The notes: generated by a model from the sequence alone, not told the origin. A stretch of DNA of 64,000 bases from Alphaproteobacteria bacterium (GCA_030427145.1 JAUHWT010000009.1:62001-126000); one strand, 5' to 3'. Positions 1 to 8,645 are shown, counted from the first letter of the stretch. Translations and numbers: made by a program.

Positions 1-1
1 C

Positions 2-820
2 CCGGTCACCCGCGGCAAAATGCTGGTCCGCGACCAGCAGGGCGAAATGGTCGATGTCGTGACCTGCTCCAACACCCGCCTGCGCGGCCTGCGACGCGGC
101 GGCGTTTCCATGGTCTTCCAGCAGTTCGGCCTGCTCCCCTGGCGCAGCGTGGTCGAAAACGTGGCCTTCGGTCTGGAACTGTCGGGCATGGGTCACAGCG
201 AACGCCACGACAAGGCCCGCTCCGTCCTGTCCACGGTCGGCCTTCAGGACTGGGCAGACAAAAAGGTCTCGGAACTTTCCGGCGGCATGCAACAACGCGT
301 CGGTCTCGCCCGCGCCTTCGCCACCGACGCGGAAATCCTGCTGATGGACGAGCCGTTTTCAGCCCTCGATCCGCTCATCCGCACCCGCCTCCAGGACGAG
401 CTTCTGACCCTGCAGGAGAGCATGCATTGCACCATCGTCTTCGTCAGCCACGACCTCGAGGAAGCGGTGAAGATTGGCAACACGATCACCATTATGGAAG
501 GCGGCCGCATCGTGCAGTCGGGCAACCCCGAGGACATCGTCCTGCGGCCCTCCAACACCTACGTCTCAGACTTCGTGGCCCAGCTGAATCCCCTCAGCGT
601 CCTGCGCGTCGGCGACGTGATGGAACCGGCGACCGGCACGGCACCGGAAGGCCGCAAACTTCCGCACACAACACCACTGCGCGACACCCTCGACCTGTTT
701 GCCAGGGAACAGTCCCCCATTCTGGTCACCGGCACGGACGGCGAAACCGTCGGTGAAATCACCCCACAACGGGTGTTCAGGGTCCTGTCCGGCGCGACCG
801 GGGCATCCAGCTCCGACTGA
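2..820 (+). CDS. choV: Choline-type ABC transporter ATP-binding protein (5' end outside window)
   Basis: The ATPase of an osmolyte (choline/betaine class) importer; it energises uptake from the cytoplasmic face. The frame is open to the left edge, so the N-terminus and Walker A lie outside the window. Visible are the Q-loop (MVFQQFGLLPWR), the ABC signature (LSGGMQQRVGLARA), Walker B with catalytic Glu (ILLMDEPFSALD) and the switch His (VFVSHDLEEA). A C-terminal CBS-like segment follows (from about DVMEPATG), as in the ProV/OpuAA/ChoV family. The 'DFVAQLNPLSVL' join to the CBS part is what I associate with ChoV rather than ProV. Permease and binding-protein genes would be expected upstream, outside the window. 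Family assignment is firm; the choline specificity is inferred. Confidence 0.82.
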   Translation, partial: PVTRGKMLVRDQQGEMVDVVTCSNTRLRGLRRGGVSMVFQQFGLLPWRSVVENVAFGLELSGMGHSERHDKARSVLSTVGLQDWADKKVSELSGGMQQRVGLARAFATDAEILLMDEPFSALDPLIRTRLQDELLTLQESMHCTIVFVSHDLEEAVKIGNTITIMEGGRIVQSGNPEDIVLRPSNTYVSDFVAQLNPLSVLRVGDVMEPATGTAPEGRKLPHTTPLRDTLDLFAREQSPILVTGTDGETVGEITPQRVFRVLSGATGASSSD

Positions 821-871
821 CCCACACGGCACCAAACCAGCAGCCTGAACGACGGACCATCCAAACGAAAA

Positions 872-894
872 CGGGGCGCCCACCGGGCGCCCCG
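872..894. terminator. Hairpin terminator between convergent genes
   Basis: A 10-bp perfect stem (CGGGGCGCCC / GGGCGCCCCG) with a 3-nt loop lies 50 bp after the choV-like stop and 30 bp beyond the symporter stop on the other strand. An A-rich flank on its left would give a short U-run on the minus strand, so it can serve both converging genes. Confidence 0.6.
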
Positions 895-923
895 CTTGAT
901 TTCAGGGTCTGGAAGAAACAAGC

Positions 924-2504
924 TCAGTGGTTGGCAAACTTCCGGATCTCACCCGACTTGATGCGTCCAAAGTAGGAGTTCATCTCCCGGCGCACGATCG
1001 GCATCAGAGCGTAGAGCGCAATGATGTTGACCACGGCCATGGCGAAGATCATCGCATCGGAGAAGTCGATCACGGCACCAAGCTGCGCCGCCGCGCCCAC
1101 GATCACGAAGAAGCAGAACAGCAGCTTGAAAACCAGCTCCTTGGTCTTGCCCTCGCCGAACAGATACGTCCACGCCTTAAGCCCGTAGTAAGACCAGGAA
1201 ATCATGGTCGAGAAGGCGAAAAGCACAACCGCGATGGCCAGAACATACGGGAACCAGCTCAGACCCGTGGCAAACGCCGCAGAGGTCAGCTCAACACCCT
1301 GAACACCGCCAGCGGTCTCGATCATGCCGGACTCGTTGAGGATGAACAGCCCGGTCTCCGGATCAACCATCTGGACGCCCGAGATGGTAATGACCAGAGC
1401 GGTCATGGTGCAGACCACAACAGTATCGATAAACGGCTCAAGCAGCGACACGGTGCCCTCAGTAATCGGCTCTTTCGTCCGCACCGCGGAATGCGCAATC
1501 GCCGCCGAACCAACACCGGCCTCGTTCGAGAAGGCCGCCCGTTTGAAGCCCTGGATCAGCGCACCAACCAGACCACCGGCGACACCCAGACCGCTAAACG
1601 CACCCTCAAAGATCTGACCGAAAGCCCAGCCGATCTTGTCGAAGTTAAGCAGCAGAATAATCAGAGCCGTACCCACATAAAGCACACCCATAAACGGCAC
1701 GATTTTCTCCGTCACGTTCGCGATGGATTTGATACCGCCCACGATCACGATGAACACCACGATGGCGAAGATCACGCCGGTGATCCAGCCCGGGTAGTCA
1801 CCCAGAATACCGGACAACTGCGCATGCGCCTGGTTGGCCTGGAACATGTTTCCGCCACCAAACGCGCCGCCGATACAGAAGATCGAGAACAGAATGGCCA
1901 TGAAGCCGCCACCGGGAAGCCCACGCTCCTTGAAGCCCTTGACCATATAGTACATCGGGCCACCGGAAACCGTACCGTCGTCGTACTCGTTGCGGTACTT
2001 CACACCCAGCGTACACTCGGTGAATTTGGACGCCATACCAAGCAGACCGGCCAGGATCATCCAGAACGTCGCACCAGGTCCACCAATGCCTACGGCCACG
2101 GCCACACCGGCAATGTTACCAAGCCCCACCGTACCGGACAGAGCGGTCGCAAGCGCCTGGAAGTGGCTCACCTCACCCGCGTCGTTCGGATCGGAATAAT
2201 CTCCCTTCACCAGGCTGATCGCATGACCGAACGCCCGGAACTGAATAAAGCTGAAATAGATCGTAAAGACCGACGCACCGACAACCAGCCAGAGCACGAT
2301 CCATGGGAAAGCCACGCCCATGACATTAAAGGGCAGCGGCGCAAAAATCAGGCTTACGAACCAGCCAGTGGAACTGGCGAAGATCTCATTCACCCGCGCG
2401 TCAAGGGTTGGCGCGATCTCCGGAGCGGCAGCCTCCTGGGCTATGGCCGCGCCCGCAAGCGTCAGGAACGCCAGCGCAACGGACAGAAATTTCAGATGTT
2501 TCAT
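924..2504 (-). CDS. Sodium:alanine symporter family (AGCS) transporter
   Basis: A 526-aa polytopic inner-membrane protein of the alanine/glycine:cation symporter family (AlsT/DagA type), predicted to import alanine or glycine with Na+. An N-terminal hydrophobic segment (residues 1-22, ending AIA/Q) looks like a cleavable signal sequence, followed by about ten membrane segments. The family motif around residues 124-135 (GTVGLGNIAGVA) and the 'NEAGVGSAAIAHSA' segment are present. It begins 12 bp downstream of a universal stress protein gene on the same strand, so the two are probably one transcript. The substrate cannot be fixed from sequence alone. Confidence 0.9.
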   Translation of the reverse strand: MKHLKFLSVALAFLTLAGAAIAQEAAAPEIAPTLDARVNEIFASSTGWFVSLIFAPLPFNVMGVAFPWIVLWLVVGASVFTIYFSFIQFRAFGHAISLVKGDYSDPNDAGEVSHFQALATALSGTVGLGNIAGVAVAVGIGGPGATFWMILAGLLGMASKFTECTLGVKYRNEYDDGTVSGGPMYYMVKGFKERGLPGGGFMAILFSIFCIGGAFGGGNMFQANQAHAQLSGILGDYPGWITGVIFAIVVFIVIVGGIKSIANVTEKIVPFMGVLYVGTALIILLLNFDKIGWAFGQIFEGAFSGLGVAGGLVGALIQGFKRAAFSNEAGVGSAAIAHSAVRTKEPITEGTVSLLEPFIDTVVVCTMTALVITISGVQMVDPETGLFILNESGMIETAGGVQGVELTSAAFATGLSWFPYVLAIAVVLFAFSTMISWSYYGLKAWTYLFGEGKTKELVFKLLFCFFVIVGAAAQLGAVIDFSDAMIFAMAVVNIIALYALMPIVRREMNSYFGRIKSGEIRKFANH

Positions 2505-2516
2505 GGTTTTCCCTGT

Positions 2517-2951
2517 TTACGGAATTATTGTTACGGGTACGGAAGAGATGGAAATCAGCTTGCTGGAAACGCTCCCGAACAACCTGTCCTTCAGCCCGCT
2601 ATCGCCCGTTCGGCCGATTACAACCTGTTCTGCGCCAAGTTTGACGGCCATTTCGTTCAGAAGCACCGCAGGATCCCCATGCCGGACTTCCGTGGTCACC
2701 TCGAGGCCGGACCCGTCCAGCTGTTTCACCGCCGGATCAAGCACGTGGGAGCGTGCCGCACCCACTTCCGCCTCACGCCGTCTGTGACGTTCGGCCAGTT
2801 CTTCCGGTGTGTGAAAAGAATAAGGTGACCATTCAATCACGAACGCCAAATGGAGTTTGCAATCGCCTATAAGTAGAGCCAGCTTTTTGGCATGTTCCAC
2901 CGCTCTGGCGCTTGCTGCCGAACCATCGTGCCCGACAAGTATACACGTCAT
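2517..2951 (-). CDS. Universal stress protein (UspA family, ATP-binding type)
   Basis: A 144-aa single-domain cytoplasmic UspA-fold protein. It begins TCILVGHDGS (strand 1 and the early Asp) and ends with a complete G-x2-G-x9-G-S nucleotide-binding motif (GRTGDSGLKDRLFGS), so it should bind ATP rather than belong to the non-binding UspA class. It is the first gene of a probable two-gene operon with the AGCS symporter just downstream. This recalls TeaD, a UspA protein that modulates a TRAP ectoine transporter, and suggests a transporter-linked regulatory role (inference). Confidence 0.85.
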   Translation of the reverse strand: MTCILVGHDGSAASARAVEHAKKLALLIGDCKLHLAFVIEWSPYSFHTPEELAERHRRREAEVGAARSHVLDPAVKQLDGSGLEVTTEVRHGDPAVLLNEMAVKLGAEQVVIGRTGDSGLKDRLFGSVSSKLISISSVPVTIIP

Positions 2952-3515
2952 ATTTATGTCCCCCTGTTATCCAAAGGGAACTCTGGCGCAATACCTGCTT
3001 ATTTTGCAAGTGTTTCGCAAAAAATCGTTCAAAAAACAGTCATAAGCTGTTAATAATTTAAGCGAATGCCCCGGCGGAATGGCACTAAGCGTGCAGTCCG
3101 CAATCAGTTGTCACATCCGATACTGTCAGCATTACTGACGGCTCAAAGGATGTGTGCGCCGCGCCCGCCCACCAACGCGGTGACGTGTCCCGACCAGTTC
3201 CACCTGAAGCGTCCCTGGTTGGACGTTCCAGCTATACGCACAGGTTCTCACCCGCAAAAACACACTCGGAATACACTGCTGTCAGCCCTCGGCCCGTGTT
3301 CGAACACGACGCAGGAACAAACTGCGCTGCAAAGCTTAATCGCCGGTTACTGTACGCAGGGATACTCAAAAATATCAGTGCAGTCCGCTGATTTGTCGGA
3401 CGTATCCCATTTCACGCAACAGCCCCCTGTAAAACCAGGGTGCCCTGGTAACCAATTTTTTTCGTGCCTGAATTCGCGTTTCGTTCTAAATTTGTTCCGA
3501 AAGGGGAATTTCGCA
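2952..3515. other. 564-bp divergent intergenic region, no gene recognised
   Basis: Lies between the divergently read universal stress protein and the DUF1761 gene, so it must carry both promoters. The first 110 bp are AT-rich for this genome (around 2990-3060, including a TTAATAATTTAA stretch), which fits the stress-protein promoter. The frame of the DUF1761 gene stays open leftwards to about 3066, but the extension has no membrane or domain character and I treat it as non-coding. I see no tRNA, terminator or clear repeat here. Confidence 0.5.
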
Positions 3516-3902
3516 ATGGAATCAACACCCCAAAGCATCGACTGGCTCGCCGTCCTTGCTGGAACGATCCTGGCCTTCCTGCTTGGATGGCTCTGGTATT
3601 CACCCGTTCTGTTCGGAAAAAAATGGGCGGAAGGCGTGGGAGTTTCCCTCGGATCCGCCAATGACATGCCCAAACAGGCCATGATTTTTCAACTGGCGGG
3701 CACGTTTTTTCTCGCCCTGGTGATCGGCCTGACCACCGCCGCCGGCACACCGGCCACCACATTTCTGGTGATTCTCACCATCGGCTGCCTGATCGCGGCC
3801 AACGGCTTTTTTGCGCAAAAATCCCATTACGCGATCGTCGTGGAAACCACCTTCATCGCCGCCATGGGTCTCATCATGGTCCTTTGCCAGACCATCCTTT
3901 AG
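3516..3902 (+). CDS. DUF1761 family membrane protein
   Basis: A 128-aa inner-membrane protein with about four hydrophobic helices. It begins MESTPQSIDWLAVLAG, then 'LLGWLWYSPVLFGKKWAEG', a pattern characteristic of DUF1761. The ATG at 3516 is preceded by an AAGGGGAA ribosome-binding site, which decides the start against a much longer in-frame extension. The function of the family is unknown. It converges on the next membrane protein gene with 47 bp between them. Confidence 0.75.
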   Translation: MESTPQSIDWLAVLAGTILAFLLGWLWYSPVLFGKKWAEGVGVSLGSANDMPKQAMIFQLAGTFFLALVIGLTTAAGTPATTFLVILTIGCLIAANGFFAQKSHYAIVVETTFIAAMGLIMVLCQTIL

Positions 3903-3949
3903 GTTGAACGGCCGCGCCGGTCCGGACGCCCCGGACCGGCCCGCAGCCC

Positions 3950-4453
3950 TCAGGCCGGTGTGCGCAGGCGGATAACCCAGGCCAGCACCACCGCATAGAG
4001 AATGTGACCCCACAGGGCGGCCCATGTAATGCCCGTGAAGCCCAGGAAGGCAGGCAGACCGGCAACCAGATGCGCCATGATGAACAGCGCGAAAACCCAC
4101 AGTGCCACACCATAGGCAATGGACGATGCCCACCACGGCAGGGATGGAACGAACTTCTTCGCCAGCGGCTCAAAAATATACATCCAGCCGATGACATAGA
4201 ACACAAGCCCGGTAACCACATGCAGCAGATGCGCCGCCGGCGTGCTGCTGAACCCAAAGAGCTTCTGAAGCGTCGACTGCGCAAGCCCCACCGGCGCGAG
4301 CTTGGCAAAACCGAGCAGCGGGCTCAGACCCTGACCAAACGCATCAAAAGCAATCGTCGCAAAGGCACCGGCCGTCACGGCTGTCGCCGCCGTTGCCGCA
4401 TTGATTTTCGGGAGCGAAATACCGGCTGCGCCGCCATGTACATCCGTGTTCAT
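3950..4453 (-). CDS. Unrecognised four-helix membrane protein
   Basis: About 167 aa with four predicted membrane segments. Histidines sit in or beside helices 2 to 4 (AAHLLHVV, IMAHLVAG, LWGHILYA). I do not recognise the family. I chose the ATG at 4453 because a GGAGG at 4462-4466 is 8 nt upstream; the in-frame ATG at 4468 has that ribosome-binding site inside its own coding sequence. The spaced histidines could be heme or metal ligands, but there is no other support for that. Confidence 0.6.
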   Translation of the reverse strand: MNTDVHGGAAGISLPKINAATAATAVTAGAFATIAFDAFGQGLSPLLGFAKLAPVGLAQSTLQKLFGFSSTPAAHLLHVVTGLVFYVIGWMYIFEPLAKKFVPSLPWWASSIAYGVALWVFALFIMAHLVAGLPAFLGFTGITWAALWGHILYAVVLAWVIRLRTPA

Positions 4454-4590
4454 ATCCATATCCTCCATAACTATCCGATGCCATCAGTACGGAGCACCAG
4501 TGGAGGTTGTTTCCCTATGTTACAAACTCTCAAGGAATCGTGAGGGAACCGACATATTGACAAAATTCGCAGCCAACACGCCCACCACAC

Positions 4591-5001
4591 ATGCGTAAAT
4601 TCATCTCACAGGGATCAACCTTCGAGGAACTGATCGGCTACTCCCGCGCGGTCGTGGATGGCGACATGGTGTATGTCTCAGGCACCACCGGCTACGACTA
4701 CACCACCATGCGGATCGATCCGGATATCGTAGCGCAAACCAGGCAGTGCCTGAGAAACATCGAGGACGCCCTCACCCAGGCCGGCGCCACAATGGCTGAC
4801 ATTCTCCGCATCCGCTACATCCTGCCGGACGCCAGCGAATTTGAAAAATGCTGGCCCACCCTGCGCGCCGCTTTCGACCACATCCGCCCGGCCGCCACCA
4901 TGATCTCCGCCGGGCTCGCTGACCCCGCCATGAAAATCGAAATTGAGGTCACCGCCCGCATCGGGTCCGGCATACCGCCTCAGTCGGGCGACAGCATGTA
5001 A
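4591..5001 (+). CDS. RidA family protein (reactive enamine/imine deaminase)
   Basis: A 136-aa YjgF/YER057c/UK114-type protein; family members hydrolyse reactive enamine/imine intermediates of amino-acid metabolism in the cytoplasm. Visible are the family's 'VYVSGTTGYD' opening, the 'TRQCLRNIEDALTQAGA' helix, the 'ILRIRYIL' strand and the C-terminal 'KIEIEVTA' segment. No ribosome-binding site precedes the ATG, so expression may be leaderless or weak. Its last 22 bp overlap the 3' end of the convergent petR gene. The nearby PLP enzyme gene ilvE fits a role in detoxifying enamine by-products, but linkage is only by proximity. Confidence 0.8.
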   Translation: MRKFISQGSTFEELIGYSRAVVDGDMVYVSGTTGYDYTTMRIDPDIVAQTRQCLRNIEDALTQAGATMADILRIRYILPDASEFEKCWPTLRAAFDHIRPAATMISAGLADPAMKIEIEVTARIGSGIPPQSGDSM

Positions 5002-5684
5002 CCCGACCCGCGCACCGTCTGAAGGTAACGCGGCGTCTTGGGATCAGCCTCGATCTTGCGACGCAGCCGCGCGATCTGCACGTCAACGGCCCGCTCCTGC
5101 GCCTCGGCCACCCCGCCACCGAGTTCCTCGACCAGCTCAATCCGGCTCACCGCCTCATGCGCCCGGTTGGCAAAGATCCGCATCAGCATCGCCTCAGTCG
5201 CCGTCAGCCGCACCAGCTCCCCGTCCCGCCACAGCTCACTGCGCGACAGGTCATAACGCACATCCCCAAGATGCATTGTCTTTGGCGGCTCGGCCTTCGG
5301 GGCCGGTTTCGGCACCCGCCGTAGAATGGCATTGATCCGAAGCAAAAGCTCCCGGGGTTCAAACGGCTTGGGCAGGTAATCATCCGCCCCCAACTCGAGG
5401 CCACGAATACGGTCCTGCGCATCACTCTTCGCGGTCAGCAGCAAAATCGGCGTGTTCAGCGTCTCCCGCAAGGACGCCGTCAGTTCCAGCCCCGTCTCGC
5501 CGGGCATCATCACATCCAGCACGATCAGGTCAAAATCCAGCCCGCCCAGCAGGCTGCGCGCATGTTTCGCGTCCCGCGCTACCGAAACCCAAAAGCCGTT
5601 GCGCGCCAAAAATTTCTGCAACAGCCCACGAATGCGCGCATCGTCATCGACGACGAGAACATGGGCCTCGGGCGTTTCACTCAT
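4980..5684 (-). CDS. petR: OmpR-family response regulator, PetR-like
   Basis: A 234-aa two-domain regulator: an N-terminal receiver (VVDDDARIRG acidic pocket, phospho-acceptor Asp57 in LIVLDVMMPG, conserved Lys in YLPKPF) and a C-terminal winged helix (LTATEAMLMRIFANRAHE, then VDVQIARLRRKIE). It overlaps the upstream MarR-type gene by 4 bp in an ATGA arrangement, the order known for petP-petR of Rhodobacter, where the pair is linked to the cytochrome bc1 operon. No sensor kinase gene is adjacent, so it may be an orphan regulator. Assignment rests on domain type and the petP partner. Confidence 0.8.
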   Translation of the reverse strand: MSETPEAHVLVVDDDARIRGLLQKFLARNGFWVSVARDAKHARSLLGGLDFDLIVLDVMMPGETGLELTASLRETLNTPILLLTAKSDAQDRIRGLELGADDYLPKPFEPRELLLRINAILRRVPKPAPKAEPPKTMHLGDVRYDLSRSELWRDGELVRLTATEAMLMRIFANRAHEAVSRIELVEELGGGVAEAQERAVDVQIARLRRKIEADPKTPRYLQTVRGSGYMLSPD

Positions 5685-6181
5685 TGCCTGACCGACTCCA
5701 TTGGTCCCAGAACCTGCCCCCTCAGTTCAGGGCTTATCATCTGTTCCAGCACTTTGCGAAACCCCACAACCGCTTCCGGTCCGGCATTTGAGAACGCCTG
5801 CTTCATCCGCACCCTCTGCGCCGCCGACAGCTCCCGCTCCAGCGCGTTGCCCGCCACGGTCAGGTACAGGTTCCGCTGCCGCCGGTCGCTCGCTCCAACC
5901 CGGCTTTCCACCAGCCCATCATCGACAAGCTGCCTCAACACCCGGTTCAGGCTCTGCTTCGTCACGCCGAGGATTGCCAGCAGTTCATTCACAGTCAGAC
6001 CCGGATCGCGGTTGATGAAATGCACCGCCCGGTGATGCGCGCGCCCGTAGCCGTATTTCTCAAGAATACGGTCAGGGTCCGCCGTGAAGCCGCGATAGGC
6101 GAAAAACATCAGTTCGATTCCCTGCCGCAACTGCTCGTCGGTCAGAAAAAGAAGCTGTTCGCTGCGTGAAACATTGGTCAT
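5681..6181 (-). CDS. petP: MarR-family regulator, PetP-like
   Basis: About 166 aa with a MarR winged-helix core: 'GLTVNELLAILGVTKQSLNRVLRQLVDDGLV' is the recognition region and 'DRRQRNLYLT' the wing. I place the start at 6181 (MTNVSRSEQLL); the frame is open 43 codons further upstream, but those residues are Cys/Trp-rich and unlike the family. Partner petR overlaps its 3' end, implying co-translation. Divergent to ilvE, sharing a 169-bp control region. Its ligand or DNA target is not evident. Confidence 0.75.
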   Translation of the reverse strand: MTNVSRSEQLLFLTDEQLRQGIELMFFAYRGFTADPDRILEKYGYGRAHHRAVHFINRDPGLTVNELLAILGVTKQSLNRVLRQLVDDGLVESRVGASDRRQRNLYLTVAGNALERELSAAQRVRMKQAFSNAGPEAVVGFRKVLEQMISPELRGQVLGPMESVRQ

Positions 6182-6350
6182 GAACCCGGTCCCGGCATTG
6201 CAAATCCCTGATTTCCCGTTCCATTCACAGTTTATGTCAGCGTTGTTGACATTCCAAGGTCCAAATGATAGCCCGCACTCAAATTCGCGTAATAAACTGT
6301 CGAAATCCACGCGAGTTCAGCAATATTAGTTTAAATTTGGGAGAGCAACC

Positions 6351-7220
6351 ATGGCGGGCGCTTATGACGATCGGGACGGTGTCATCTGGATGGACGGCAC
6401 TTTTGTGCCCTGGCGCGAGGCCAAAGTCCACGTACTGACCCACGCCCTTCATTACGCCAGCAGCGTTTTCGAGGGCGAGCGCGCCTATAACGGCAAAATC
6501 TTCAAAAGCCGCGAGCACAGCGAGCGCCTGCTGAAGTCCTGCGACTACATCGACATCCCGCGCCCCTATACGGTGGATGAGCTTGAGGCGGCCAAAAAAG
6601 AGGCCCTCGCGAAATCCGGCCTGTCCGACGCCTATGTCCGTCCCGTCGTCTGGCGCGGCTCTGGCGAAGACATGGGCGTCGCCTCCGCCCGCAACCCGGT
6701 CAAAACCGCCATCGCGGTCTGGGAATGGGGTGCCTATTACGGCGACGCAAAGATGCAGGGCGCCAAACTCGACATCTCCGCCTGGAAACGCCCCAGCCCC
6801 GAGACCATCCCCTGCTTTGCCAAGGCGAGCGGTCTCTACATGATTTGCACCATGTCAAAGCATGCGGCCGAGGCCAAAGGCTGCTCCGACGCGCTGATGA
6901 TGGACTACCGCGGCTATGTGGCTGAGGCGACCGGTGCCAACGTGTTCTTCGTAAAGGACGGCGCGGTCCACACGCCCAAACCCGACTGCTTCCTCAACGG
7001 CATCACCCGTCAGACCGTGATCGACCTCCTGAAGGAGAAAAACATCGAGGTCATCGAACGCCATATCGAACCGTCCGAGATGGAAGGCTTCGAGCAGTGC
7101 TGGCTCACCGGCACCGCGGCGGAGGTCACCCCGGTCGGTAAAATCGGTGACTTCACCTTCGAGGTCGGCGCGCTCACCCGTGATATCGCCGAAACCTACG
7201 AAAAACTGGTCCGTTCCTGA
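6351..7220 (+). CDS. ilvE: Branched-chain amino acid aminotransferase
   Basis: A 289-aa fold-type IV PLP aminotransferase for the last step of leucine, isoleucine and valine synthesis (and the first of breakdown), in the cytoplasm. The PLP lysine is K158 in 'CFAKASGLY'; the start 'GVIWMDGTFVPW', the 'HALHYASSVFEGERAY' loop and the 'EATGANVFFV' phosphate-binding segment match IlvE. A GGGAG ribosome-binding site lies just before the ATG. It is transcribed away from petP. Length is normal for the short bacterial IlvE class. Confidence 0.92.
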   Translation: MAGAYDDRDGVIWMDGTFVPWREAKVHVLTHALHYASSVFEGERAYNGKIFKSREHSERLLKSCDYIDIPRPYTVDELEAAKKEALAKSGLSDAYVRPVVWRGSGEDMGVASARNPVKTAIAVWEWGAYYGDAKMQGAKLDISAWKRPSPETIPCFAKASGLYMICTMSKHAAEAKGCSDALMMDYRGYVAEATGANVFFVKDGAVHTPKPDCFLNGITRQTVIDLLKEKNIEVIERHIEPSEMEGFEQCWLTGTAAEVTPVGKIGDFTFEVGALTRDIAETYEKLVRS

Positions 7221-7307
7221 CCTGTTCGACACACCCGGTCGCCCGCAACGGGCGGCCGGTTCGCACGGCGCTTGCAAGTCATTTGCACTTGTGGTCTTGA
7301 ACGCAAA

Positions 7308-8246
7308 ATGACCACTACAAAAATCATCATAGACACCGATCCCGGACAGGACGACGCCGTCGCGATCCTGCTCGCACTGACAAGTCCGGAGATCGAGGTT
7401 CTCGGCATCACCTCCGTTGCCGGCAACGTGCCTCTGCCCCTGACGACCCTGAACGCGCTCAAATGCTGTGAACTCGCCGGTCGTCCCGACATCCCTGTTT
7501 ATGCCGGTGCCGCGGCCCCTCTCGTGCGCCCCCTCATAACAGCGGAAGAGGTCCACGGCCGCACCGGTCTCGATGGCCCCGACCTGCCGGAGCCGTCCAT
7601 GAAGCTCCAGGACGGGCACGCGGTCGATTTCATCATCGAAACGCTCCGCCGCGAAGATCCCGGCACCGTCACGCTCTGCACCCTCGGCCCCTTGACCAAC
7701 ATCGCACTGGCCTTCAGCAAAGCGCCCGACATCAAACCGCGCGTAAAACAGATCGTCGCCATGGGCGGCGGCGCCTTCGAGGGCGGCAACACCACACCGG
7801 TCGCCGAGTTTAACATTCTGGTCGACCCCCACGCGGCGCAGGCCGTGCTGCAATCCGGCATCCCCGTGGTCATGATGCCCCTAGACGTCACCCATAAATG
7901 CCTGACAAAAAGGTCGCGGATTCAAAAATACCGCGACCTCAACACTCGCGTCGGTGAGGCCGTGGCCCTCATGCTCGAGTATTTTGAGCGCTTCGATGAA
8001 AGCAAATACGGCTCCGACGGCGGCCCGTTGCACGACCCCACTGTCATCGCCTGGCTTCTGAGGCCGGAGATTTTCGGAGGCCGAGACATCAATGTTGAGG
8101 TCGAAACCGGTTCCGAACTCACAATGGGCCAGACCGTCGCCGACTGGTGGGGCGTGACGGACCGCCCCAAAAACGTCCACTTCGTCCGTGATGTGGATGA
8201 CGACGCGTTTTTTGACCTCCTGATCGAGAGGATCGGCACTCTTTAA
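7308..8246 (+). CDS. Inosine-uridine-preferring nucleoside hydrolase
   Basis: A 312-aa calcium-dependent ribonucleoside hydrolase that splits nucleosides into base and ribose for salvage. The hallmark N-terminal motif DTDPGQDDA is at residues 9-17; further ligand segments are 'AMGGGAFEGGNTTPVAEFNILVDP' in shortened form (AEFNILVDP) and the C-terminal 'HDPTVIAWLL'. The ATG at 7308 puts the motif at the usual distance from the N-terminus; 12 further upstream codons are open but unlikely. No nucleoside transporter lies beside it. Confidence 0.88.
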   Translation: MTTTKIIIDTDPGQDDAVAILLALTSPEIEVLGITSVAGNVPLPLTTLNALKCCELAGRPDIPVYAGAAAPLVRPLITAEEVHGRTGLDGPDLPEPSMKLQDGHAVDFIIETLRREDPGTVTLCTLGPLTNIALAFSKAPDIKPRVKQIVAMGGGAFEGGNTTPVAEFNILVDPHAAQAVLQSGIPVVMMPLDVTHKCLTKRSRIQKYRDLNTRVGEAVALMLEYFERFDESKYGSDGGPLHDPTVIAWLLRPEIFGGRDINVEVETGSELTMGQTVADWWGVTDRPKNVHFVRDVDDDAFFDLLIERIGTL

Positions 8247-8253
8247 ACTTCCT

Positions 8254-8269
8254 TGTGATGAATGTCACA
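8254..8269. promoter_or_regulatory. CRP/FNR-superfamily-type palindrome TGTGA-N6-TCACA
   Basis: The sequence TGTGATGAATGTCACA matches the classical CRP half-sites at both ends with the 6-bp spacer. It starts 8 bp after the nucleoside hydrolase stop and is about 375 bp upstream of rsfS, an unusual distance for direct control of rsfS. Confidence 0.5.
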
Positions 8270-8345
8270 GAATCGTCCCGCTTTTTGCCGCATAACGTGC
8301 TTACTGAGTGACGATTGTAAGTTTAACGAGTATCGCACCCCAGCC

Positions 8346-8378
8346 GCCGTCCCGGATTTTTCCTCGGTCCGGGACGGC
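8346..8378. repeat. 11-bp perfect stem-loop
   Basis: GCCGTCCCGGA pairs perfectly with TCCGGGACGGC around an 11-nt T-rich loop. It is 100 bp after the nucleoside hydrolase stop and lacks a following T-run on either strand, so it is not a typical intrinsic terminator; it may be an RNA structure or a weak terminator. Confidence 0.5.
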
Positions 8379-8645
8379 ACAAAATACCGAAATTCGAGGC
8401 CGGCCCGCCGCGCGGTGCCCCACGCGCGTCGGGTCCGGTTTCGATTCGTTAACCGCGACGTGCGGCCGCTTCGGAAAAAACTTCTGAGCGTTTACAGTCA
8501 GTTAAGCACCCTGCCCACTGCCATTCACAAAACTTTACCAATTTCCAGGCAGTGTTAACGATGAGCCTTCTTGAGACGAAAGGCCCAATGAACTATATTT
8601 TAACCCTGTAGCCCTGTTCCGGGCTCGTAATTGGAGGTTACACAG

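Larger units (their letters stand above)
8247..8645. other. 399-bp intergenic region before rsfS with CRP-like site and hairpins
   Basis: No protein gene is convincing here. It contains a perfect TGTGA-N6-TCACA site at 8254-8269, an 11-bp perfect stem-loop at 8346-8378 and a short hairpin (AGCCC/GGGCT) at about 8611-8626 just before the rsfS ribosome-binding site. The size of the gap, long for this dense region, leaves room for a promoter with a long leader or a small RNA. Confidence 0.5.

Noticed and set aside
927-2828. A 633-codon open frame antisense to the alanine symporter
   Set aside because: Its residue composition (His, Arg, Asp rich, no domain) is that of a shadow of a GC-rich gene. 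The symporter on the other strand has clear family motifs and membrane helices.
3066-3515. N-terminal extension of the DUF1761 protein by 150 residues
   Set aside because: The extension has no membrane or domain character, and a good ribosome-binding site precedes the ATG at 3516.
2952-3515. A riboswitch upstream of the stress protein-symporter operon
   Set aside because: A glycine riboswitch would be plausible for an AGCS operon, but I could not find the paired conserved core or a matching expression platform.
5681-6310. A longer PetP start at 6310
   Set aside because: The extra 43 residues (Cys/Trp-rich) do not resemble MarR proteins and would cover the ilvE promoter region.
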